A stretch of DNA of 64,000 bases from Monarcha castaneiventris obscurior (taxonomy: Eukaryota > Chordata > Aves > Passeriformes > Monarchidae), in assembly GCA_026261815.1 (NCBI GenBank), contig JAMPIT010000379.1:23267001-23331000 (forward strand), written 5' to 3'. Made by a program: the position numbers and the translations under genes. The notes under the pieces were generated by a model, which had not been told where the DNA came from, searched no databases, and saw only the letters and a list, made by a program, of their open reading frames with translations. This document shows positions 24,413-37,458 of the stretch, piece after piece. Position 1 is the stretch's first letter; the number at the start of each line of letters is the position of its first letter.

Positions 24413-25101
24413 TGTCCTGATTTTAGCTGGGATAGAGTTAATTTCTTCTCAGAAGCTGTTATGGTGCTGTGTTTTGGATTTGGAACGAGAATGGTGTTGA
24501 TAGCACACTGATGTTTTTGTTCTTGATAAATTGTGTTTACCTAAGTCTAAGTTAAGGACTTTGATTTTGTTATTGGGTTAATGGTTTTGGGTTTGGTTTT
24601 TCTTTTGGGGGGGAGGGGCATTAGGGTTGTTTTGTGGGGTTCTTTTGGTTGATTGGGTTGGGTTTATTTGTTTTTTGGGTTTTTTTTTCTCTTGCTCTGA
24701 CAGAGAGGGGGTACGCAAAAGAAAATGGGAAGGAGCAAAGCCAGGTGACCCAAACCGGCCAGAGGGATATTCCACACCACAGAGCATCATGTCCAGTATA
24801 TAAACTGAGAGAGTTACTCAGAAGGGGGGCTAATCAGGGTTTGGGAAGGGGGATCTGGCATCTGTCAGTGGATGGTGAGCAATTGTAGCATCATCTGTTC
24901 TTCCCTTTTAATTGTCATTATTATTATCATTTACCATTATTACTGTATTTTACTTTGGTTTTGATTATTAAACTCTTCTTATCACAACCTGCAAGTTTTA
25001 CTTTGATTCTTCTCCCCATTCCACTGGGCTGGGAGGAGAGAAGGAGCTTTGAGTGAGCAGCTGCATGGTGCTTAATTTCCAGATGGGCTTAAACTATGAC
25101 A
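24413..25101 (+). mobile_element. Solo endogenous retrovirus LTR (complete, with TSD)
   Basis: A 689-bp element that starts TGTCCTGATTTTAGC and ends TAAACTATGACA (TG...CA ends). It is flanked by identical 5-bp duplications GTAAT (24408-24412 and 25102-25106). A TATATAA box lies at 24797-24803 and an ATTAAA poly(A) signal at 24967-24972, giving plus orientation and a U3-R-U5 order. No retroviral gene is adjacent, so it is a solo LTR formed by recombination of a provirus. The pattern matches a common avian LTR family from memory. I do not assign a database name. A G/T-rich low-complexity insert occupies about 24578-24695. Confidence 0.85.
24797..24803 (+). promoter_or_regulatory. LTR TATA box
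   Basis: TATATAA inside the solo LTR, about 170 bp before its poly(A) signal, the usual order of a retroviral promoter. Activity is unknown. Confidence 0.5.
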
Positions 25102-25106
25102 GTAAT
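25102..25106. repeat. 3' target site duplication (GTAAT)
   Basis: Second copy of the duplication, directly after the terminal CA of the LTR. Confidence 0.85.
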
Positions 25107-25176
25107 GTAATTTAATTTGCTAATCCAGGGAAAATTGTGTAGTGAATACAAACTACTTGTCTGGCTTATGCGTGGT

Positions 25177-25209
25177 TTCTTCTTTCTTTCTTTCTTTCTT
25201 TCTTTCTTT

Positions 25210-25297
<88 letters not shown>

Positions 25298-25299
25298 TC

Positions 25300-25374
<75 letters not shown>

Positions 25375-25420
25375 TCCTTCCTTCCTTCCTTCCTTCCTTC
25401 CTTCCTTCCTTTTCTTTCTC
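25177..25420. repeat. (CTTT)n / (CCTT)n microsatellite
   Basis: About 240 bp of uninterrupted pyrimidine on the plus strand: mostly TTTC units with two small breaks (near 25208 and 25300), then a block of about nine TTCC units (about 25374-25410). It starts about 70 bp after the LTR target duplication. Long Phe/Leu/Ser open frames across it are artefacts. Confidence 0.98.
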
Positions 25421-27867
25421 AGAGTCAGATATTTCTCCTGAAGAGTCTCATGAAGCAGTTCCTTACAGAAATAAGAAAACTGGATGTGAAGTGTTGAGTT
25501 TCTATTGAAAGCAAAGATCTTGTATCTTGGGTCTCTGTAACACCTTTAGTCTTTATTATTTCACCCTGTTGTTTCCTAGTTATCCCCCTGCTTTAAAATT
25601 TGTCATGCACTTTAAACTTTCAGCCCTTCAGATGCTTCATGTTACTTCATTGGTCCACTAGTCCATTTGAGCAAAACTTGCTGGTCAGAAGGCAGATTAC
25701 ATTTCTTAGGCAATACCTTTGGAGATTGCTTCAGAATTAAGACAACTGATAATAAACTTAGTTTATAGTGATAAAGTCAATCCCAATAGCTTCCCAAGAG
25801 ATACAGGAAGCTTTTTGCAAACTTACCCTTTAGAGACATACCAAATTGAGGAGCTGCACTGGCATTTGGAATCCAAAAAGCATTTATTCTTTATTGTCTT
25901 AATTTTTAATTAGCATTTTACTTATTTAAGTTTGAGCAGCCCTTTCCCATCTTTGTTGTTATTCCTTTATCTCAGAAATCACAAACTGAGTCTATTCAAC
26001 GTAATAGAGTTGCTCAGGCAGGATTTTCCTTTGGCAAATTCATGATGACTACTCCCATATATTTTCTTCTTCATGTTCTCAGAAGACTTTATTTGCACTG
26101 TGTATCTTTCAGATAACATACAGAAAATATTTATTCAGAATATATTTTTACTCTGTATACATTTCTCACTCATTTCCCTGCTACACATTTTTCACAGTGT
26201 ATTTTCTGGTACAGTACATATACGATGATCACAGAATGTCACTAGTGGACAACAAACACAAAAAGGGCTGGATCCAACCCTGATCTAGATCTGGGGACTG
26301 TGCTGTGTGTGGGGCTTCACACAATGTATCTGAATCCATGTGCACACTGCAAGAGGCTGAAAAAGGATGAACTGGAAGAAGGAGAAGGTTAAGGGCCATG
26401 TTTCCTATCTCCTCTCCCTGCCTCTTGCTGTAAACCCTTCCTGCAGGGTATTGTCCTCTCATTAGGAACTATTTCTGTAAACAGGTAACAAACTGGAGGA
26501 GGGAGATGAATAAAATTCTACACAACAAATACATAGTTGAAGACTTGATCTGATTCAATAGGGCGTTATAGTTATAGAAGAAATTATCCTCCTTGACATC
26601 AGAGATTTTCCATGAGCAGAATAGGGAGACAGAAGCAGTCAGGCCTACTTAGCCTTCAGTGTAACAGAAGGCTGCTTCAACAACAGAGGTGATAAAGTGG
26701 TTGTAACTCTGCTGCATCCAATTACAAAGTTTCTAATTATGAAGAATTATTTAGGATTTCCCCAAGGAGTTAATTTTAGAGAATATCGGACCTCTTCTAA
26801 CCTGTCACGCTTAAAAGCATTCCAGCTTCTCAGATGTGCTGCTCAAGGGAGCTCTTTCTATTTTATTGGTATCCACTAGAGAAAAATAAGCAACAGCCAA
26901 GTCATAAAAACGTTGGGGTTTATTACTTAACATTACAGACATTTGCTGTTTCTAACCTCCTTGGGAAATTGAAGGGAGGTGAAGATGAGTGGATGAGCTG
27001 ATTCACTGGGGAGTATGATTGATTGATGGTGGGAAATAATGACAAGTCCCAGGGAAGCACACAGGAGAGAGAAACTTCAGCAAAAGGAGAGCTTTAAAGA
27101 GAGGTGTTCTATTTTTCCTTTTTTTTTTTTTTTTAACAAAAGCACTCAATATCTTCATGATATGCTTTGATGTGCACAATTTTGATGAGGTTATTTTCAG
27201 AGCACAGGAAGCTCTTCTTTCTTTGGGAATGTGAAAAGGCTGTGCTTGCCACCCCTGGAAACAGCTGTGGGATTCACAGTTCACTCAGAACTCCTAAGAA
27301 AGTAGATTCACATATGTAGCCTGTATTTCCTTTTGTCAACATAAAACCAGCTGGTTTTAAGTGGTTTGTTAAGATGAGTCTAGGCCAGGTCACCTGTGGC
27401 TGGTGGTGGATGTATAGCACATCTGATTGGACAATAAACTGTTCCTCTTCTTGCCAGCATTTATTTCAGAGCAAAGCACATGTAAAAAGCCCCACAGGTT
27501 TCCTGCCTCCCACAGACTGTAACTGTCTCTGTGGTGTGGAAGCAAAGAAGAAGGAAGCTGTGATTTCAAAGAAACACAACATGAGGGAAATGATCAGCGT
27601 GGCAATGGGGTCTGCTGTGCCTGCTGTCCTGAGGGAGAGCGATAGAGTTGCTCTGCCGGTGTGAAATACTTGCAGATACAGCACATGTATCTGGAAAAAA
27701 ACTCCACTTTGTGGTCTGCAACAGCATCTCTGCTTTACCATGAGGGGGAAAGAAGGAAAATTTGGTCAATTGAGGGGACAAACGACGTAGCCAAGAGATT
27801 TCTTCTTTCTCAGAGCTCAAGCAAGAGGAAACCATAGCAAGGGATGATGAAAACACTTCATGAGGGG

Positions 27868-27960
27868 AAGGGAGTGGGGGGGAGGGGAGGAGAGGAGAGG
27901 GAGAGGGAGAGGGAGAGGGAGAGGGAGAGGGAGAGGGAGAGGGAGAGGGAGAGGGAGAGG
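27868..27960. repeat. (GGGAGA)n hexamer array
   Basis: A G-rich lead-in, then about ten near-perfect GAGAGG hexamers on the plus strand, ending sharply before catgtg. It provides many GGG runs separated by three bases. Confidence 0.97.
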
Positions 27961-28559
27961 CATGTGTGAGCATCAGGAGAAAGCCACATTGAGGGAGGGC
28001 AACCAGCCTGTCTCTAGCAGACCTTTGCTTTTAGGGGAACTCAGGATACAGGTAGACTTTCTGGCTCTTCCTCATTGCTGACAAATATGGCCAGTACCCC
28101 ATTAAGTCCTATCTTTTAAGATACAGATTATCACATAAACATGATTCTCCATTTTCATATTTTTTGGAATTAAACATACACTGCACTAGCACAGCTAGTG
28201 TTGCTACTGCAGTGGTTGTCTTTTATTTCCTATATTGCTGCAGCAACACAACATGACTAAGACAGAAGAGACCCCTATAAAGGAAATAACCTCATCAGGC
28301 TTCTGAACGGAACTAAACAATCCTGTTTAAGTGCAGAGGAGACCAAAATTAGTATGTGCAAGACAGCCTGTACTGCTTATGCAGCTTCAGAAAAGGGGAG
28401 CTGCAGCAAAGGGATTATTCCTGGTGCTTACTTCAGACATCACTTTTCAGCCTATGTTACCAAAAAATAAAATAAAAAAAAAGAAAAAGAAAATAAGGAC
28501 TGTATCATCATTAATATTTTAATTAAGGAATTAGAAGGCTTAAAAATAAAAGGAAATTC

Positions 28560-28578
28560 TTTTTTTTTTTTTTTTTTT
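28560..28578. repeat. Poly(T) run
   Basis: About 18 consecutive T on the plus strand. It may be the poly(A) end of an old minus-strand insertion, but no element was recognised beside it. Confidence 0.6.
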
Positions 28579-31500
28579 ACTTCCTGAGCATTTATTAGGT
28601 AGCCAACAAGCCAACACAGGCCAGCTCCTGGAAAAACACTTGTTTAACAATTGGACAAAAATCAAAAGATACATTTCAAGGCCATCTCTTTGGCAGCTCT
28701 CTTTAGCATGCAGTAAGGCTCCTTTAAAAATGTTACAAGCCAGTCAATCTAAAGATGCCATGTATCTTTTAGAAGAGATTTAAAGTGAAACTAATCTGCT
28801 TAGGGCCATCATGACCCCACAATAATGTATATTGTCTGTCCTCATCCCATGTTCAGAATACCAGCATGAAAATCAGATTTTCCCAGAGAGCATATTATTA
28901 ATCTTTGTCCTTTATAATAAACTGTTGGTTTTAGCTCTATTGTATACAATATGAGCCCAGGATCCTGTCAAATACTCATCCTTTATGGAACTCCCACAGC
29001 CCAGCAATGTGGGAGTGGGAGTCTCTTCTGAGACTGAGAAGCTGTCCATTGTGATTTCCTTTAGCTCAGGAGAAGGAAAATGCTAATAGCGCCTGAGAAA
29101 GAAGTGTAAATTGCACAGATGACAGGACCCTGCACTGCAGGACCCTGCAGGGACCAGCTCTGTGCTGGTTTCAGGCATGCTGTTGGATGGATGCACACAT
29201 TGCAGCAGGTGAGGCTCCCTCCCACTTGGCTCTGCGGGTGGAGCTCCATCAGTTCCTGAATTAGACCAGGTTCCCTTTTGGGAAAAAACATCAGGAATTA
29301 GCAACTCTAATTGCATTATCCAGAGAGATTTTGGCCATGCTGAGCAGACATAGCCATGAGTGAGACCTTGATAAAAACTATCAGTCTTTTGCCCATCTCC
29401 AGCTACTTCTTAGAAAGTATACCCACTCTAAGTAGCTATAATTTAGCAGAATTATAGCTTTGTATAGGCTGTGTAGCCTTATACAGCCAGCTTTAGGGCC
29501 AGGGACTGAAGGGAAAGGCAGCAGGAATATTTAAAGCTGGAGAGCCTAAGAGAAAGAGCAGTGCAAACACAGCCATCCAATAAAAGAAGTGCTTGTGTTT
29601 TATCTAGATTCTCTTGCCATTTATATTTAAAATAATCTGATTATTTCAGGTTATTCAACACCTGGAATGTTCCCTTTTCTGCTTGCCAAAAATAAATTAT
29701 TAAACTTTATTCTTTGTGCTAGAGAGCATTGGAAAGCAAAGCCATGGAGAAAAAGACGAGAGTAGGCTCTTCTCTATTGGGAAATACTCAGAGTACTCAG
29801 CCATGTGTTTATAATTTGTAAGTACACCTGAAGCCTACAAGAGATCAGAATTTCTGGCCCACAAACATGAGAGATTTCAGGAGCTGCTCAGTCAGAAATG
29901 ATGGGAAGAACAGGTCTCACAGAAGTGTCAAAAAGTGAGGATGGCTGCACCCTAGTCGTGTCCTTAGAAAGGGAGAAAATGAATATTTCTGTAATTTTGC
30001 CCCTGAGTAATTATGTAGTCCTAAGGGAAATAAAGTGTTAATGCTGTTTCCCTGCTCACAGAAGATGTTTCCATGCATAGTTCTGTTCATATTCACTGCT
30101 ATGCCAGCAAATGTGCATCCAATGCCTTTCCACTGATGATTTTTCCTCAGAACCTCTGCCAAACCATCCAATCCATGGGGTTTTTTCAGTGTTGATGGAC
30201 AGTTTGAGAGACTATAAACTGTAGTTCCTGCAAGATACACACAAAAGCAAAGTGAAGAGAGGAATAAAAATCTCTTGCCTGCTTTGATGGCAAAATTGTC
30301 TGTACAACAAGGACGTATAAATTCTTTTGTTCTTTTCTTTTAAGTTTCTACTGCTGCCAAATTCATCCTCTGCTAAATTTCAGTATTTCAAAAGTGCAAT
30401 GACTAAACTCCAAGGGGTTTTGCTGATGAATTGAAGTCCCATCGCTCTAGTTCTGAAGCTAACTTTTCCAAACCAGCATATTTGTGTCTGGGTGTAGAAG
30501 TTCTCCCAGTCTCAACCTCAGACCTGTCTTCTGTATGTAATGAACTTTCTTCATATTTGCTTCCTCATCCAATCAAGAACCACTTTTATCCTTCAAACTA
30601 AAGATGGACATGTTAATTAGTACTAGTTAGACTAATATGTATCTTATAGTTAGACAAAGGACTTGTCAGTGGAACCTGGGAAAAAGAAGGGGGAAGGAAG
30701 AAGAGGAAAAGAGAAGAAAGAGTTCATTTATGGAAACCACTTCATAAGCACCAAGGATACCTCTGATTGCTATTTCTGAAGTACAAAACCAAAGCAAAAA
30801 CTTGCATTTATACCTATAAGTCTGACTGAAACCAGTGCAGCTGCCAAATTCTTCAGCCATCTTAGGAAAATTTCACTAGGCAGCCCTCTCCATTATACTG
30901 TTGTTTCCTCATGTGAGTTACATTACTTAGGAAAGTGAGCAGAAGGAAAGGGTCACTGAGTTAAGGAGAGATAAAATCTCCAAGAGGGAGAACTCAGTTC
31001 CCACTAATACTATTAATTGATATGTAATGATAATGAATAAATAGTTACCATCTTGATAATTAGCTAATTGTCTAAACCTATGGCTGTAGTGTAAATGGAG
31101 ATGTGCTAACCCAACAGAAATTTGTGCAAGTATCGTCAGCAACTAATCACACCCTTCTTCTCTGTAGGTTTGCTTGAATTTGCTTATTTTGGAAACAAAG
31201 CAAAGCTTTAACCTCATTTGTTAAAACTGTATAGGCAGCAGAACTAGCCAGTGTTTTACTCTGTCCCATGACCTACTAGTAAAGTTCCCCGAATCAGCAG
31301 ATTTCCAGGTGCAGAAGTTTTGACTGGTGGCAAAACACAGGACAGAAGTGTCTCGTGGGTTGTAAGGTTAATAATGAACTAACTAGCCTTGATGTATGTC
31401 CCAGTAAAGCCTTCCAGTGGTACATATTTACCATTCTACAGCAGCACATTTCTGTGATGTGTCCTGAAGGTCACCAGCATTAACATAAGACAGCACAGTC

Positions 31501-34500
31501 AGGTTCAGTCATCATTTACAACACTACAGATCTAGACTGACATCAGTGTTAAGACATCAGCAAGAGAGACAGAGATCAAGAGCACTTGGCTTTTCTTCCG
31601 GAAAGACACAGGACAAAAAACATATTACCTTTCCCACGAAATTTTACATGGGCAGAAGTGATGGAAGCGTGTAGGTACTAATTCATAACCCTTGGAATTA
31701 ATTTCTAAATTTTACTGTCGTATCCACTGAGATTCTCAAATTATTTTTCTTATAACATCATTCCAATTAGAATTTGTAGGGAAGTTCTGACTCCCTGAAA
31801 GTTGTGCTCATTCTGAATGGGAACAAAATCAACTATTTATTGTTTCTTAAGAGACAGTTTCTGGACGAGATGCTGTTTCAGGAAATTTGAAATGCATTAC
31901 CCTAAGATAATTAACTAGTAAAGAGGTTTGAGTTTCAATCATGAAACAATTTATTCTGAAACGGATCCAAATTATTCACACTGACATTGTTAAAATGCTT
32001 TTCAATTCTTTTGATCCTAGAATTTCATGAAACCCAATGCATTTTTCAGATAGTTCAGCTTTTAATGAAGCTTCATTTCCCAAAGGAGAAATTTTCTTAA
32101 AGGAAATTTCTTACCTTTTTAACCTTCTCCTTTGTTTTCTATACTCTGTTCATCTGACACAGTTATACAAATGCTGGACAGACACTTGCACCACTACCAC
32201 TACCACAATTTCTAGGTGTGAGTCTCTTACTCCATCTGTCAGTTCGAAAGTGTATTACAAGACAGACATTACAGCTGGATGTATATAGCATTTTATAGCT
32301 GGAAGATTGTCTAACGGTTAAATATTGATACCAAACTATACTGGTAAATGCTATAAACCTACAGCACACCCCAGCTTTAATCTAGTTTTTCATGTTAGAA
32401 GTGAGTGCTGGCTAAATGAGGCCCTTCTGCTTTTAAAGAGGTGATCAGAGAGAAATGAGTAGATTAGGAAAAGAAGCTTATCTAAAAAAATTAGGAGGGA
32501 GGAGTAAGGCCTGAAGTTGAAAAATACATAGACAGTATCTCAACTAACAAGAAAAAGCTTTCCAAAGAATGAATGTACTTGAAGCATGGTAAAAATATTA
32601 ATTGGTTCTCTTGAGGTTAATAGGGAATTAGAGAGAGGATGGAGTTGCATTGCAGACCTGTTGTGTAATTTCCCGGCCTGCTTTTACAATTGAAGTGAAT
32701 GAAGACTTGCTTCTGCTGGAAGCCCATTTTCACAAACACAACGAAAAGAACTAAGAAATAATGCTCAGCTTTCAGGACAGACAGGGCCAAAGGGAGTTGA
32801 AGCAAAAGCTTTGTGGGTGGGAAACTGTCAGAGGTAACCACTGAAAAATATTTGTCAGGCTGGTTTTGGTTCCTTCTAAAGCAACAAATGTTCTGAAGGA
32901 CAGGGAAAAAAATTGTAAAACAAACACCAATACAAGAATCAAGTCTTATTTGCCAGAGATTACAGACTTTTATTACTGAGCACACATGAAAATCTGACCT
33001 TTAGCAAGGAGATGTAATTAGACAGTGTGCACACTGCAGGCAGCGTGGCTTTCCCCCTGAAGGACAGCACGAGAAGCAGCAGTGGCTGAAGTGCTCTGGG
33101 ATTATGACGGGGAGACCACCACATTCTGGGCTTGTGTCACCTGTGTAGCAAATAATGCCCATTGTCCTGGAGAGAAGAAGAGGCTGCATACCCTCTGTGC
33201 AGCTCAGGAACCTCAGCAGGTCGGTGAGACATGTAAGATCTGGCTACAGCCTCTCCAGTAGGTCCTGGGGCTTCTGCAGATGCACCTTTGCTCTTGCTCT
33301 AGACAGTCCAGAGTTGGCAGAGGAGTTATTCCCAGGCTGCAATGGGCAGGGGTAATGTTCCTTTACCAAGGGCTGCTTTAGTGTCTTTGAATCGTCTTAC
33401 ACATAACTTGCTTCCTTTTCAAGTGAGATCCACCTGATAAATACTTCTGTTTACTGTTCAACTGCCTTACGTTCCTCATTGTTGGCAACACAAAGCAAGT
33501 AAGGATGGTAAATCCCAGCTGTTAATTGAGGCTATGCTGAGAGTCAAGGACTCTGCCATAAATACACATTTTATTGCCACATGCAAGAAGCAGGGAGCGC
33601 AGTGCAGACTGTTCGAGTGTGAGCTAAAAAACAGGAAGGGAGAATTTATATAACTCATCCACCAGCTATCCTTAAATTCAGAATAGATTTTCCTCTAGAG
33701 CACGCCACCTCCCAGGCAGACTCCTGTTTTCCATGTCTGTCCACTGAGCAGATAGGCAGGATAGCCAGGACCAGGGTGGACAATCCAATGCTTTGCAAAG
33801 TGCAAAGCAAGAAGGTTTGTGGGAAGGAAGCTGGCATGGCAATAACATGACTGCAGAGGTAACTGAAGGGAGAGATTCCTCTGGACCACGACTCTGGGGC
33901 TACAAGGATCTTGTCTGTTATAGATAAAAGAGACATCAGCTGGGCTCCTGTGAATATTTACAAAAATAATAATAGAAGGGGAAAAATACATCTGCTATAC
34001 ATCTTTGTAAACTTTCTTATCTCTACAGAGGTTTCAGACATTAAAACCTCACTCAGTCAAGAAACTGGAATTGCCTAAGAGTAATCATATTGCCAAATCA
34101 AAGAGCTGAGAAAAGACAAATGGGGAAATTATTAAATCTGCCATATTTGTAATTTTTTATGCATTGTATCCATCACAGGATTTCATCTTATATTCATCAA
34201 AATTAAATCTCCCTCCTTGCAATCTCTTCTGAAAATAAATCACTTTCTACCTTAAGAAACAGAATCAGCAGCTAACAGCTTTGAGTTATTAAAGATGCTG
34301 CAGTTAAACACAGAGTGCTATTCAGCAGACAGGAGTGTTCAACAGACCATGCCAGCTTCTGCAAACACTGCCCATGCCCCTCTCTCTCTCTGTGAGCACT
34401 TTCCCTGCTTTAATTTGTGGTTTGTAGAAATTGATAGCCCATTAGTAGGTATCTTAGGTCATCATCCTGTTAATAGCTTCCATGGTTTAATCAAATACAC

Positions 34501-35999
34501 AGCAAGTACGACTAACCCTTGTTAATTCCCAAATTCTTATCCATGAGAATGGCTTAGTGTGGGCAATGCTCTTTGTGCAGATGGAGTTTGTGCATATTTG
34601 CGTTTTATTTCTGCCGCTCTCATTTAACCTGTTCACGTCCTTTGAATTGTAGGAATTGAAATGCAAAATGGAGGGAAAGAAAATAAGATGGGAAGCTGAT
34701 GTGACTGGTAAACCTCTTTCCATGCACCACAGCTTTCTAAAGACTAAACAAAATTGCTGAATGTCATGCAGAGGGAAATAGCAGACTAGCTTTCCACAGC
34801 TTTAAATATCTTGTTTTAATGACTTTTTAGGCAAGATTCAGAATTTCTGATGTGTTCCGTGTCAGAAACTCAGCGGCAACGTCAAAGCAAATAAAACAAA
34901 AAAGTTATGTTATTGAAACCACCTTCATGATGTTTTATCATATGGCAATTTTTGTTTTTATCTAAATATGATAAGCTCAAAATGAGTTAAAATTAATATA
35001 GGCATCATGTTTATTCTCCAAAATATAAATAATAGATGTATAAACTCTGTTTTCTAAAAAAGTAACATACATTTTCTGTCCCTTTTACATGTTAAGATAG
35101 AGTTATTTGTCAATGTCATCTTAATGTTTTACAACTTTTGTCAAGTCATTATTCACAAACATGTTTGATGATTTACTTGTTTCGTTCTGAGCAAACATTA
35201 ATGTGGAAAGTTGGAAAGATTATTCAAATATTATTATCCTATTCAACTAATTCTGGCTGAGAGCCAGCAGAAGGCATGTTTGCTGAAAGTATGTTCTAGC
35301 ACTTTATTTCAGAGGGGCTGGAGAAAAGTACCTACTGCTTTTGGCTAGGTAGTATTAGGCTGCAGTGTGAAAAATAAAATCTAAAGTAAAGGAGGAGTGT
35401 TCGTCTCCTGACAGATTTTTGTTCAAAGGCGAGACCAGAGCATGCCTGCAGCCTGGGTCATTTGGCTAACAGGTGAAAACCTTTTAGATTTTGTATTCTT
35501 TTTACAGCAAAATTGCACCAGATGAGAAGGGAAAAATAGCAGATCCATGAAATTCAAGACAAAAGTCAGCTACTGAAAATAAAAACCTTAGAGCCATGTA
35601 CTATTCAGGGACTCCATAGCAGGGCCCACTGCAGGCAGAGCACTTGCCCCTATGGCCAGAGGGCAGCCCGTGGCTGTGCCCAAGCTGCCCAGCTGGGCAG
35701 GGGAGAGCCCTGGCTCTAGACCCTCTGCATGAGCTGTTCCTGTCCTGACTTCTCCAGAGCAGCAGCATTTCCTAAGGCTGTAGCTTGTGCTGTACCTGAT
35801 CTGTAGATTAATGGAGTTCAGCAATCTCAGCTGTTAATCTGCTTTTCAGGAACATGATATGTATACTTATTTACACTTGCATTGCTACTCATGAATGCAT
35901 AAGCAACTGTGAAGGGAACAAAAATAAAAATAAAAAATGAGACTCGTGGGAACTCTGATTTCTAATTAGAAACACTGCACATCTCTTATAATTTTGGCT

Positions 36000-36292
36000 C
36001 ACAGAAGTTAATAGAAAATGAGATCAAAGGCAGCATGTGTTTACCAATGGTAGATCATGCCAGACCAAGCTTCTTTGATGTGCTGAGAGATCTGAATAGG
36101 AAATGCAGATCTCATCTATCTGAACTTCAGGAAAACATTTAATGTGCTGTCACTTGGGACCATATCTGCTAGATAAATGGTAAAGCAACTCATAAGAGCA
36201 ATGGAAAAATGCATGGAGTTTGGAACAAGACAGATGACAAACTGATTCTGTTGGAAAGAAAATTCCTATACTGGAAGGAGGTTAGTAGTAAA
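36000..36292 (+). mobile_element. Old CR1 LINE ORF2 fragment
   Basis: The sequence reads like a decayed reverse-transcriptase part of CR1. A block around 36090-36160 (ggaaatgcagatctcatctatctg...aacttcaggaaaacattt) corresponds to the 'gcagtggatctaatctacctggacttcagcaaggc' region, and the end 'ctggaaggaggttagtag' corresponds to the segment before the conserved 'ggagttcctcagggatc'. It is strongly diverged, with no open frame. Confidence 0.6.
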
Positions 36293-36984
36293 GATTCTTG
36301 TGGGTTTGTGGTGGGTTAGTCATGTTCTGTAACAGCACACACACTGTTCCTCCCCCCTCAACTCCACAGGTTCCTGAGGGATTTTCTGACCAGGTGTTCC
36401 AGGGCTGTACAGCAAGTGAATGCAACGCTGCCTTGGACCCTGAGCTGCCTTACCCAGCTGGGGGGAGCCGGTGTTGCAGGGCAGTTCCCTTCCTCCCAGG
36501 GAAATCCTCCCCTGGGCTGCAACTGTGTGCTCCAGGGAGGGCTTCAGTACCCAGCAAGTGCAGGGAAGGAGGTGCCTCCCACTTTTCTTGAGCATGGACA
36601 CTTTCAGAAGAATTTTCAGGGCTGCACTAACACCACAAAATCTTCTGGACTCAAGTCCAATTGACGGCACTGCCAGGTCACCTTTCAGCTCATTCAGAAA
36701 ATAGGTTCCTGTGCTGGGCAGAAACAATGAACACAGAAAGAGAGCTTTCATCCCCACTTTAAGATGTTATTTTTAATTGGCATTGGCATGATGTGACAAA
36801 GCAGAAGGCTACGATATCATTCAGGAGGATCTAGGGAACTTCAAGGCATGGAGTCAAAGCAGTGGAATGATCTTTCATCAAATATCTTGTAAGATCCTTC
36901 CCCTTGGACCTGCAACGAGATTTGTGTTACAGACTGTGAGTGCATTGTCTGGGGAGATGATAAACCAAACAAAGTTTCATAGAA
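36293..36984. other. Sequence between two CR1 fragments, unassigned
   Basis: Moderately GC-rich around 36340-36560. Overlapping open frames of 77-145 codons on both strands have no recognisable similarity. No repeat family was recognised, though an old insertion is possible. Confidence 0.35.
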
Positions 36985-37458
36985 ACAAAAGTACCTAGAA
37001 AGTATTGTCCGAGCTCCTGGAGCAGGTCCAGCAGAGGATGAAGATGATGAGGGGATGGGAGCACCACACTTATGAGAAAAGGCTGAGGGAGCTGGGCCTG
37101 TTCAGCCTTTAGAAGAGAGCTGGGAGAGGACCTCATCAATGTCTATCAGTCTCTGAAGGGAGGGTGTCAAGAGGATGGAGCCAGGCCCTTCTCAATGGTG
37201 CCAAGCAATGGCACAAGAAGCAAAAGACAGAAACTGATGCACAGGAAGTTCCACTTGAGTACAAAGAAATTCTTCACTGTGCAGGTGACCTTTTACTGGA
37301 ATAGATTGTCCAGGGAGGTTGTGGATCTCCCTCAATGGAGATATTCAAGAACCATCTGGACACAATCTGATGCCATGTGCTTGAGCAGGGAGGTTGGACG
37401 AGGTGACCCACTGTGGTACCTTCCAACCTTCCAGCCTGACCCATTCTGTGATTCTGCA
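36985..37458 (+). mobile_element. CR1 LINE 3' end
   Basis: It matches the avian CR1 tail order: 'gagaaaaggctgagggagctgggcctgttcagcct', then 'ctgggagaggacctcatcaatgtct', then 'aaattcttcactgtgcaggtgacc', then 'ttggacgaggtgaccca', ending with the typical 3' octamers attctgtg/attctgca at 37443-37458. It is 5'-truncated, as most CR1 copies are, and lacks a poly(A) tail, as is usual for CR1. Confidence 0.9.

Larger units (their letters stand above)
25421..35999. other. Intergenic, no gene recognised
   Basis: AT-rich and mostly single-copy in appearance. The only clear structures are a GGGAGA array (27868-27960) and poly(T) runs near 27118 and 28560. The longest open frames (minus strand at 29917-30240 and 32617-32985) show no recognisable domain. 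Confidence 0.5.

Noticed and set aside
25117..25497. Open frames of Phe-Leu-Ser repeats
   Set aside because: Translation of the CTTT microsatellite; a multiple-of-four unit read in frame, not a protein.
27566..28081. Ser-Pro and Gly-Arg repeat open frames
   Set aside because: Translation of the GGGAGA hexamer array on both strands.
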